Shown one piece after another: positions 57,513-64,000 of a stretch of 64,000 nucleotides of DNA. This stretch comes from Nitrososphaera sp. (GTDB lineage: Archaea > Thermoproteota > Nitrososphaeria > Nitrososphaerales > Nitrososphaeraceae), in NCBI GenBank assembly GCA_039938515.1, contig JBDUUL010000015.1:248001-312000 (forward strand). The letters are read 5' to 3'. The position numbers and the translations under genes were made by a program. Under the pieces are notes generated by a model. That model had not been told where the DNA came from and did not search any database. It saw only the letters and a program-made list of their open reading frames with translations. How positions within the stretch are numbered: position 1 is the stretch's first letter; each line of letters opens with the position of its first letter.

Positions 57513-57615
57513 ATGCAGTTCTTCGCTTCGGCGAGCCGGATTGGGGCACGCGCAGCCTAAGAAAGGTGGATAACCGATAAATGAAATGCACGCTAACCGG
57601 CCGGTAGAATTCAGG

Positions 57616-57858
57616 ATGTCTGATTCGATAGACTCGGTTCCGCTAACGGGATTGTCCGTGTTTACCAAGGAAGACGAGGATCATTCCGTGGGAGTGGTCG
57701 AAGACGTCGAGGAGGAGAGCGGAAGCTTGATTGTCCGCGGTAACTTGGATCTTAGAAAATATTCTATTCCCCGCGACACTGTCGTGGGAATTGATCCCAC
57801 TAATGAAAAGTTGATTCTGGACATGACGCGAGACGACTTCATCGAGTATGAAAAATGA
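57616..57858 (+). CDS. PRC-barrel-like small protein
   Basis: 80 residues from the ATG MSDSIDSVPLTGLSVF, preceded closely by AGG; an upstream ATG (57586) would add 10. GVVEDVEEESGSLIVRGNLD then KYSIPRDTVVGIDPTNEKL resembles the PRC-barrel-like fold of 13190-13420, though weaker. Acidic; cytoplasmic. The next gene overlaps in another frame by about 10 nt if its first ATG is used. Confidence 0.65.
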   Translation: MSDSIDSVPLTGLSVFTKEDEDHSVGVVEDVEEESGSLIVRGNLDLRKYSIPRDTVVGIDPTNEKLILDMTRDDFIEYEK

Positions 57859-57901
57859 TGGCTTTTTACATACTTTTGCGACCAGGAGAGTCGAGCGGTT
57901 A

Positions 57902-58039
57902 ATGTCGGGCATTCTAAATGACGACCAGTATGTTTGCGAGGTCTGCGGTCGGGGTTTTGGCACGAAGGAGAAACTGAGGGAGCACCTCTTTGAGCACGGC
58001 GCCGATAAGGTGCAAGAGCGGCTGGAACGAGCGCTCTAA
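57902..58039 (+). CDS. Single C2H2 zinc-finger protein
   Basis: 45 residues from the ATG MSGILNDDQYVCEVCGRGF (an upstream ATG 18 codons earlier is also in frame). Classic C2H2: CEVCGRGFGTKEKLREHLFEH, CxxC-x12-H-x4-H. One finger, followed by a helix DKVQERLERAL. Convergent with the cupredoxin at 58052. Confidence 0.8.
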   Translation: MSGILNDDQYVCEVCGRGFGTKEKLREHLFEHGADKVQERLERAL

Positions 58040-58051
58040 ATGACGGTGCAC

Positions 58052-58765
58052 TTAACCTACTACATTTAGCGTACCGTGCATGAACGGATGTATTGTACAA
58101 TGGTAGGCTAGCGAAGGCTGAGGAGTTGACGGCATCTTTGCCGAGCCGGATTGCCCGGCGGCGATTATCCCGGTGTCAAACGATCCATTGTCTGCTGTCG
58201 CAGTATGGGGCGCCGTGTCTCTGTTGTCCCATACCATCGGAACCCCGGCCTGCACTGAAGCGGGATTAGGCTGGTAGTACTCCTTTACCTGCTGCGCCCC
58301 GGCTCCCGCGGGGATTCGGATAGCTACAATGACGTTTCTTGCCCTTGTAGAGTTGTTTGACGGGCCGCTAGCCGAAGTGCTTGCTGCCGCTCGCTGGCCT
58401 GCTGTCTGATTTGAAGTCGCTGACCCTGTAGCATTTCCAGTCGCCGTGGTGTTGGCCAGGTTGGTGGTACTGTTTGAAGCAATCTGCGTTTCATTTGAAA
58501 AGCCGCGCAAAGACGGCGGGATCTCGGCCTCCTTGGGAGTAAGAACCGGTTGCGCAGGAAGGCCGTACTGCTTCCTCAGTGTATCCTGCTGCTTTTGGAG
58601 CACCGTAGTTGAAAAGCTTGACCCCAGATGACCAAACGACAAATAAAGTGCGATAATCGCCGTGATTGAAATCCCCATTACAAGCAGGCCGCCGGCCACT
58701 CCTTTCATGTACTTCGAGTAGCCGCCTGCATCCTCGTCGCCTCCCTTCTTTCCGGCAGCAGACAT
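58052..58765 (-). CDS. Membrane-anchored plastocyanin-like protein
   Basis: 237 residues from the ATG MSAAGKKGGDEDAGG. Membrane anchor about 20-45 (GVAGGLLVMGISITAIIALY). A long Ser/Thr/Asn/Ala-rich linker (about 90-145) leads to a C-terminal plastocyanin domain with His in NRDTAPHTATA, then Cys, His and Met in YHCTIHPFMHG. Type 1 copper site intact. It is the first of three cupredoxin-fold genes on this strand up to 61174. Confidence 0.88.
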   Translation of the reverse strand: MSAAGKKGGDEDAGGYSKYMKGVAGGLLVMGISITAIIALYLSFGHLGSSFSTTVLQKQQDTLRKQYGLPAQPVLTPKEAEIPPSLRGFSNETQIASNSTTNLANTTATGNATGSATSNQTAGQRAAASTSASGPSNNSTRARNVIVAIRIPAGAGAQQVKEYYQPNPASVQAGVPMVWDNRDTAPHTATADNGSFDTGIIAAGQSGSAKMPSTPQPSLAYHCTIHPFMHGTLNVVG

Positions 58766-58818
58766 CCGCAAGTACTATATGCAGACATCAAATGAAAGGG
58801 GTTCGCTAGGCCAGGCTG

Positions 58819-59796
58819 TTAGCCAGTATTTTTCTTGGGAGGCAGGAACAATAAAGACGAAGTCGGGCTATTGCTGTCTGTGCCGGTGGTAATAGTGGTA
58901 TTGGTTGAACTGGGGTCTGACACCGAACTCAGGGTGAACTTGTCAGTCATTTGCGGCTGGGTGTATACATGGTTGCCCTGAGACAGTATTCTCACCGTAA
59001 GATAATAGGGGACGTTTTTTGTCATGATGGGTCCCTGCAGATGAAACGTCCCCGAGCCGGAGTGGTCATGATGCCCTCTAAAGTCAGGCCCCCAGGTTGT
59101 GAACTGGGAGGCAATAGGCTTGGTAGCATTGCCGGCCGTTGCATTTAGCGGCAATAGTTCCAGATCGAGGATTCCGCTTTCTGTAACAAAGCTGTGCCGG
59201 CAGAGCACTGCAGTGTCATTTGAAACCGTGACGTTGTACTTCAGCCCCTGGACTGGCGGAATTGAAACCAGCTTGGGGACAAACGAGACAACAAAACTTG
59301 TCTTGCTCGATGCATCAAAAGGCAAGGTCCCCACACCGCCAATGAGCATGTTCATGTAATAGCCCTTCTGCGTGGTGTTGCCCACGTTAATCGTTCCCTG
59401 AAGAGAGCTGTCCAGAGTATCCGAGTAATGGTAAGTGCCAGCATGGGTGAACTGGTGGGCGTACCAGCCGCCGTTTGCAAGAATGATTTTTGAGTCAAAG
59501 TTTTCCGGCGAACCAGAAGAGGTCACTGTATGGTTGGCACCGTCGTTGTTCACCCACAGCACCGTCAAGTTCAGAGGAATCGATGCGACCGACGGCTTGA
59601 GCTCCCAGGTGCCGCTTGATGCAGAAGTTATTGTAATGTTGTACGATGGTACCTCCCGTAGCTTGGATAACATCGGCGGGTCTGCCGTTGTTACCTGCAC
59701 GGGAAAGCTGGCACTGTAGGCTGACAGAAAAATCCCATCGCCAGAGGCAAGGACAAGCAGGCCGGCAAAGCAGCAAAACTGAAAATATAGTCTCAT
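58819..59796 (-). CDS. Exported cupredoxin-fold protein with degenerate copper site
   Basis: 325 residues from the ATG MRLYFQFCCFAGLLVLA, a signal peptide. N-terminal cupredoxin-like domain (about 30-140): VLWVNNDGANHTVTSSGS and HAGTYHYSDTLDSSLQGTI. The first His is present, but the C-terminal loop has no Cys, His or Met (YSDTLDSSLQG). A second domain (about 145-325) with MNMLIGGVGTLPFDASSKTS, QFTTWGPDFRGHHDHSGSGT and FHLQGPIMTKN is shared with 59999-61108. Tandem paralogs. Confidence 0.85.
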   Translation of the reverse strand: MRLYFQFCCFAGLLVLASGDGIFLSAYSASFPVQVTTADPPMLSKLREVPSYNITITSASSGTWELKPSVASIPLNLTVLWVNNDGANHTVTSSGSPENFDSKIILANGGWYAHQFTHAGTYHYSDTLDSSLQGTINVGNTTQKGYYMNMLIGGVGTLPFDASSKTSFVVSFVPKLVSIPPVQGLKYNVTVSNDTAVLCRHSFVTESGILDLELLPLNATAGNATKPIASQFTTWGPDFRGHHDHSGSGTFHLQGPIMTKNVPYYLTVRILSQGNHVYTQPQMTDKFTLSSVSDPSSTNTTITTGTDSNSPTSSLLFLPPKKNTG

Positions 59797-59998
59797 GTTG
59801 TGCTCGCCTGCTCTACGCGGTGAAGCAATCACCGACCTATGGCGATTGCTAACCGCAAATTCACCTAATAATGGTTTTAGAATCTTTTACGTGCAAAAAG
59901 TTCCCAGCATACAACCTGCGCAGCCGAGATTTCAACGGTCGAAAGAAAAGAAAAATCCCGCCCGGCGCGCCAAACCGGAGCGGGCGGACATTCTTAAC

Positions 59999-61108
59999 CT
60001 ACTTGCCTGAGGGGGAATTGCTGGATGTGTAATTGCCAACTGGCATTTGGTTCGGAGCCGCTTTTGACGGTGTCATTGCAGGATTTGGCAAAACTGTATA
60101 AGTAGAGGTGCTATGGCCTGAACTGCTGCCCGATGCAGAAGTCGTCCCCGCGGAAAACGCCGGCAGGGCGAACTGATCTGTTTCATTGCTAAGCTTCGAG
60201 CTGTCCTTGGTGACGATCTGGACCTTGAGCGTGTACTGAGTATTCTGGGTCATCACCGGCCCCTGTATATGGAAGGTGCCAGTGTTACCATGACCTTCCT
60301 GGCTTACAAAGTCTGGACCCCATGTCGTGAACTGCTGCTGGATTGGCTTCGTGCTGTTGATTCCATGACTTGGCTTTGGCACAAGCTCTAGGTAAAGGAT
60401 GCCTGATACGGTGTCATATGCATGAGAGTACAGCCTGGCAGTAGAGTTCGAAATGGTAACATTGTACGTCGTTGCGACAGCAGGAGGTATGCTGATGTCC
60501 TTTGGCACAAAGACCGTCACAAAACTCTGCGGATTTGATGCGTTGAAAGGAAGTACTCCAAGCCCGCCAATCAGCATGTTCATGTGCGAGCCTACCTCCA
60601 TCCCATTGCCCACGTTGATTATGCCCTTGTCGGTCGCATTCTGGCCGTCATAATAGATGTACGTTCCGACCTTGTTGAATTTGAACATGAACGAACCGCC
60701 GTTAGGCGCCAGCGCGCGCGAGAATATTGTGGCCGGTGGAGTATATGTCGAGTTAACCACCGTCTGGACCGTATGGATGCCAATATCATTGTTAAACCAT
60801 ATTACAGTCGTGTTGACCGGGATTGACACGACCCTTGGGGTAAACTGCGTTGAGCTGTTTTGCGAAGATGGCTGCAGGTTGATTGTATAGGTCGGTTCGT
60901 CGCTGAAGGTGTAGAAGATCGGAGGAGGAAAGGTACCCTGAGCAAACGAGTTTGTGTTCAGCTTCGCGGTCGGCTGGGCATAGGAGCTTGCCGGCACGAC
61001 AATAAGTGAAGTGGCTGCCAGCAGCAGTAGGGCTGGCACAATACGGGCGTTGTGAGAATTAGCCGGCGTTCCAGTGTTTTTCTTTGCCGAAGAGAACGGG
61101 TCTATCAT
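59999..61108 (-). CDS. Exported cupredoxin-fold protein, tandem paralog of 58819
   Basis: 369 residues from the ATG MIDPFSSAKKNTGTP; the frame extends to 61174. Signal peptide about 24-45 (IVPALLLLAATSLIVVPASS). Same two-domain design as 58819-59796: TVIWFNNDIGIHTVQTVVN, GTYIYYDGQNATDKGIINVG, MNMLIGGLGVLPFNASNPQS, QFTTWGPDFVSQEG and FHIQGPVMTQN. The C-terminal copper loop again lacks Cys, His and Met. A long Ser/Pro-rich tail follows. Separated from its paralog by 203 bp with no gene. Confidence 0.85.
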   Translation of the reverse strand: MIDPFSSAKKNTGTPANSHNARIVPALLLLAATSLIVVPASSYAQPTAKLNTNSFAQGTFPPPIFYTFSDEPTYTINLQPSSQNSSTQFTPRVVSIPVNTTVIWFNNDIGIHTVQTVVNSTYTPPATIFSRALAPNGGSFMFKFNKVGTYIYYDGQNATDKGIINVGNGMEVGSHMNMLIGGLGVLPFNASNPQSFVTVFVPKDISIPPAVATTYNVTISNSTARLYSHAYDTVSGILYLELVPKPSHGINSTKPIQQQFTTWGPDFVSQEGHGNTGTFHIQGPVMTQNTQYTLKVQIVTKDSSKLSNETDQFALPAFSAGTTSASGSSSGHSTSTYTVLPNPAMTPSKAAPNQMPVGNYTSSNSPSGK

Positions 61109-61269
61109 GCTGCAATGTTTGGCGCCCGAAGAAATATTGGATTTACTTGATTTTTCCAGCATCTGCCTCGGCATCCGGCATCGGTGAGAACATACAATAT
61201 CTTATTGCGGAACGCCCCAGCAAGTATTTTTCTCGCTTCGAACGGTACGTCCATGCGTCTTGGAAAACA

Positions 61270-61959
61270 TCATTTGGCCAGGCGGCCAAACGTACGTTCA
61301 AAGCTGTCTGAAATTGGCGTCACAAGCACCTTGTCCAGCTTGCCAGCAACTGATACAAAGAGCAGCGCGACCGCTACACCAAGCATAATGCCTCCGGCAA
61401 CGTCGAGCGGAGTGTGGGCCCCGAGATAAACACGTGACAAGCAGACAACCCCTGCTTCAGCGGTCATTGCAATGGAAATGACAGTCTGCCTTGGCGTGCC
61501 GCGGTAAAGCGCCAGCAGTACCGTTGCGCCTGCGGAAACGAGCAGGGCATGGCCAGAGGGAAAAGAAAACGAATTGTCCGGCGCAATCACAAAGTCGTCG
61601 GCAGGAATCGCAGGCCGCGGCCGGCCAACAATTTCTTTGGCCACAGTACCAATCGGAATAAGTGCAATCATCAGCAGCCCCATCGTCACCGCAGCGATTC
61701 TTCCCTGCCTGCCTCCAAATACAAAAAGCAGGATACCGGCCGCCGGCCACACGACTTCTCTGCCATAAGCAGTAGCAAGGAGCATGAGCGAATTGAGAAT
61801 ACCATAGTGAGGCTCGTTTAATTGCAAAAACATCGACCGGTCCGAATGCTGAACTGGGGACGGAACGCCTGTATTACAGCAGCTTCCTGGCGAGACAAGA
61901 ACTGCCAGCAAAACAAACAAAACAAAGAGCGCGGCAGCAGCCGCAACAAACCTCCTCAC
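61270..61959 (-). CDS. PAP2-family membrane phosphatase
   Basis: 229 residues from a GTG (a TTG one codon earlier is also possible). Signal anchor VAAAAALFVLFVLLAVLVS and four more membrane segments. The three PAP2 motifs are present: KEIVGRPRP, SFPSGHALLVS, and SRVYLGAHTPLDVAGG. Catalytic His and Arg are in place. Likely undecaprenyl- or phosphatidyl-phosphatase acting on the outer face; near the cupredoxin cluster. Confidence 0.9.
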   Translation of the reverse strand: MRRFVAAAAALFVLFVLLAVLVSPGSCCNTGVPSPVQHSDRSMFLQLNEPHYGILNSLMLLATAYGREVVWPAAGILLFVFGGRQGRIAAVTMGLLMIALIPIGTVAKEIVGRPRPAIPADDFVIAPDNSFSFPSGHALLVSAGATVLLALYRGTPRQTVISIAMTAEAGVVCLSRVYLGAHTPLDVAGGIMLGVAVALLFVSVAGKLDKVLVTPISDSFERTFGRLAK

Positions 61960-62060
61960 CAATTCAACCCTTTATGCCAATTAGCGTTGCAAGCCATCCT
62001 TAATTATATTGCTAGTTTGTACGCCACCGAGTTGCTGTGCGATGGCGCGTTTGTGGGCTA

Positions 62061-62070
62061 GATTTAAGTA
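62061..62070 (+). promoter_or_regulatory. TATA box for the SDR gene
   Basis: GATTTAAGTA about 25-30 bp before the ATG at 62093, a leaderless-type promoter that also decides the start. Confidence 0.55.
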
Positions 62071-62092
62071 CGCTGGCGGCAATCTAGCTGCA

Positions 62093-62953
62093 ATGTCGGC
62101 ACCTCAAAAAGTTGCGGTTGTTACTGGAAGCTCTAGCGGAATCGGGCACGCAGCAGCCGTTGCACTTGCGAACAACGGATTTCTCACTTTTGCCACCATG
62201 CGCGACCTGGGAAAAAGAAGTACCATAGATTCTGCCGCAAAAGGCATGCCTGATGGCGGCAAGAATCTGAGGGTTGTACAGCTCGACGTTACTGATGACT
62301 CGTCAGTGAAAAACGCGGTGCAGTCGATCGTGTCAGAATCGGGCAGGATTGACGTGCTTGTAAACAACGCCGGTTTTGGCGTCATGGGGGCTTTTGAAGA
62401 CGTTTCAATAGAAGAGCTTAGAAAGCAGTTTGAGACCAACGTGTTTGGAGCTGTGCGCGTCACGCAGGCTATCTTGCCGACAATGAGAAAGCAAAGGTCG
62501 GGCAGGATTATCAACATGAGCTCCGGTGCAGGCAGGCTTGGATACCCTGGCGGCTCGGCGTACATTGCCTCAAAGTTTGCCCTTGAGGGCATCAGCGAAT
62601 CGCTCGCCTATGAGGCAGACTTTTTCGGCATCCAGGTTTCTCTTATCGAACCGGGATTTATCCGGACTAACTTTGGCAACGGCATGATCCTTGCAAAGAA
62701 GGCGCAGGACACAGGCTCACCGTATCTGCAAATGATGCACGGTATGTCTAGCTTTTTCGACAAGGCCATGGAAAACGCCAGCCCGCCGGAGCTTGTTGCA
62801 GACCGAGTGGTTGAGGCCGCTACTGCCAGCAAGCCCAAATTGCGCTATCTGGCTGGGAAGGACGTTGAGCAGTGGGTAGGCGCCCGGAACAGCATGTCGG
62901 ACGATGACTTTTTTGCAATGATCAAGCAGGGCATGATGCCAAGTAGCGGATGA
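62093..62953 (+). CDS. Short-chain dehydrogenase/reductase (SDR)
   Basis: 286 residues from the ATG MSAPQKVAVVTGSSSGIGHA; the longer frame (to 62009) has no homology and includes the TATA box. Rossmann motif TGSSSGIG, NNAG, catalytic Ser-Tyr-Lys (NMSSGAGR, YIASK). Classical SDR. The C-terminal extension of about 60 residues includes VADRVVEAATASKPKLRY, typical of retinol dehydrogenase-like archaeal members. Substrate unknown; NADPH or NADH dependent. Confidence 0.92.
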   Translation: MSAPQKVAVVTGSSSGIGHAAAVALANNGFLTFATMRDLGKRSTIDSAAKGMPDGGKNLRVVQLDVTDDSSVKNAVQSIVSESGRIDVLVNNAGFGVMGAFEDVSIEELRKQFETNVFGAVRVTQAILPTMRKQRSGRIINMSSGAGRLGYPGGSAYIASKFALEGISESLAYEADFFGIQVSLIEPGFIRTNFGNGMILAKKAQDTGSPYLQMMHGMSSFFDKAMENASPPELVADRVVEAATASKPKLRYLAGKDVEQWVGARNSMSDDDFFAMIKQGMMPSSG

Positions 62954-63042
62954 GCTTTATCTGACTCCCACAGTGGCTTCAGTAAAAGCCATTACCGGTT
63001 ATCGCCCGCTATGTATTTCCGCCGCGCCAGAGTGTGAGCCAG

Positions 63043-63342
63043 CTAGATCATCAAGAGGTCGTCGACAGGCTGTATCATAACCACAACCTTGTCACCCTTG
63101 AGCGCTTTTTTAATCCTCCCTGAGATCTCTTCCACGTCGTCCGAGTTTACCACAAAGGCGATCACCTTTCGGGTAGTATAGGCGAGCTCGGCGGTGCCGA
63201 CACCTCTTCCTGTTGTAACTCGCTCTTTTTCCTTTGTCGCTCTCTTGACATCATAGATTGTCGCGTCTAGTCCCATTTCCCTGATGGCTGCTGAAATAGC
63301 GTCTATGTTTTCCGGTTTGGCTATTATTGCAAGCCTTTTCAT
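63043..63342 (-). CDS. PII-like signalling protein
   Basis: 99 residues from the ATG MKRLAIIAKPENIDAISAAI; the frame goes to 63414. PII-like fold: GLDATIYDVKRATKEKE, the T-loop region VTTGRGVGTAELAYTTR, then KVIAFVVNSDDVEEISGRIK. Lacks the uridylylated Tyr motif of true PII; the C-terminal loop KVVVMIQPVDDLL is present. Likely a sensor of energy or nitrogen status through ATP/2-oxoglutarate-like ligands. Alone in this window; no amt gene nearby. Confidence 0.85.
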   Translation of the reverse strand: MKRLAIIAKPENIDAISAAIREMGLDATIYDVKRATKEKERVTTGRGVGTAELAYTTRKVIAFVVNSDDVEEISGRIKKALKGDKVVVMIQPVDDLLMI

Positions 63343-63719
63343 GTTCTTTGATTTCTTGCTCGGTTTTTCAGAGTAAGTGATTTCAAAGGGGAGCGTCAGG
63401 CTTTCCCTTGTCAACCCTGTACTTGCCCCTGCCGCAGTAGAAAAGCCATTGTATCACGCTGCACTGCATTTGTGGAAAATTACATAACTTCAAAATTCTC
63501 CAAACGTACGGCAGACAGCAATATTTTCCCCGTATTCTTGCACTTTTGCTTCGAAATATCCAAAAAGGCTAATAATGATAGCAAGCTACAGCTGAATGCC
63601 ATGCGGGGAGATGCGCCTTTCTCCATCCCCTCAGATGCAACTTGGCGCACCAATGACCCGTATGGATGATAATTTTATCAAATTGCATACGGTACGCTAT
63701 TCTAAATGTCTTTTGCAAT
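63343..63719. other. Spacer
   Basis: A plus-strand frame at 63472-63669 is open but not gene-like. No hairpin stands out. AT-rich tracts near 63440-63520 may be promoters. Confidence 0.45.
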
Positions 63720-63821
63720 TCAATTGCAGTTGGCCATGTCTGGGTCGCCGCTGATAAACGCGCCATAATCAAACCATGCTCCAGTCAGCAGGAGCGAAAT
63801 GCCTAGTCCAAAAGCGCCCAT
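63720..63821 (-). CDS. 33-residue membrane miniprotein
   Basis: MGAFGLGISLLLTGAW is the membrane segment, followed by a polar end FISGDPDMANCN with one Cys. The longer form starting one ATG upstream is out of frame. It is followed on the same strand, 75 bp upstream, by the partial gene at the right edge, so it may belong to that transcript. Confidence 0.5.
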   Translation of the reverse strand: MGAFGLGISLLLTGAWFDYGAFISGDPDMANCN

Positions 63822-63896
63822 ATCATGCGTGTGCTGGAATTACTGGACATTAAGCGTTATCGTGATGCGCCAGTTCCATTCGTTTTTGGAAGTTTT

Positions 63897-64000
63897 TCAC
63901 GACTCATCCTGGAGTTTCACTGTAGCGTCTTGATGCCTTTCGTCTTGGGGTTTCAGATAGTAGTCAAGTGAGCCCTTGTCGCGGTTTGCAGTTAGCGCAT
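63897..64000 (-). CDS. Partial gene entering from the right edge
   Basis: The last 34 codons of a minus-strand gene: ALTANRDKGSLDYYLKPQDE then RHQDATVKLQDES. Gene-like codon use with a single reading frame; the 5' end lies outside the window. No family can be assigned. Confidence 0.45.
   Translation of the reverse strand, partial: ALTANRDKGSLDYYLKPQDERHQDATVKLQDES

Noticed and set aside
1-64000. CRISPR arrays
   Set aside because: No series of regularly spaced identical repeats exists; the repeat families are dispersed single copies.

Overview
The window looks like a chromosomal stretch of an ammonia-oxidising soil archaeon of the Nitrososphaera type (Nitrososphaerota/Thaumarchaeota). This is inferred from gene content, because no rRNA and no amo gene is present. 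The supporting features are two stand-alone NitrOD5-like domains, ArnR-like and ArsR-like winged-helix regulators, an Lrp/AsnC regulator, many plastocyanin-like secreted proteins, PEF-type C-terminal sorting tails, a MEDS sensor, PRC-barrel-like small proteins and a PII-like protein. TATA-like boxes lie about 25-35 bp before several start codons (leaderless-style promoters), and TTG starts are frequent. No tRNA, rRNA, CRISPR array or intact transposase was found.

Positions 1-30000 are a loosely packed accessory region. Ordinary genes (paralogous membrane proteins around an Lrp regulator, a cupin, exported proteins, response regulators, a DedA protein, a MEDS sensor, a methyltransferase, a cNMP-domain/thioredoxin-reductase-like flavoprotein, a pentapeptide-repeat exported protein) are separated by long spacers. 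The spacers carry many microproteins of 30-60 residues, often with paired CxxC motifs, and at least four families of short dispersed structured repeats. Remnants and duplicated small genes are common here, including a frameshifted winged-helix gene, a zinc-ribbon 3' remnant, a pair of coiled-coil proteins and a pair of MHSFYER-box proteins.

Positions 29500-38500 form a redox and copper block: two cupredoxins, two small membrane proteins and two winged-helix regulators, then a thioredoxin, a VOC-family protein, and a response regulator next to a small Cys-rich protein. That last pair is a paralogous copy of one at 25255-25876. A large membrane protein closes the block.

Positions 38600-47900 hold two divergent patatin-like lipases that bracket an alpha/beta hydrolase, a MinD/ParA-type ATPase, zinc proteins and a winged-helix protein. 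They are followed by a UBP-type zinc finger, a YCII-like protein and an orphan SPPY-type DNA methyltransferase.

Positions 47983-51516 are a tight four-gene operon: a membrane protein, a helical protein, an SPFH protein with C-terminal zinc ribbons, and a zinc-ribbon/Gly-rich protein. This is the best candidate in the window for an uncharacterised membrane-associated system.

Positions 51600-64000 are denser: TPR, NitrOD5-like, GNAT, a second UBP zinc finger, DUF2795-like, HAD, PRC-like and C2H2 proteins, then three cupredoxin-fold exported proteins (two with an apparently degenerate copper site), a PAP2 phosphatase, an SDR oxidoreductase and a PII-like protein. A minus-strand gene runs off the right edge.
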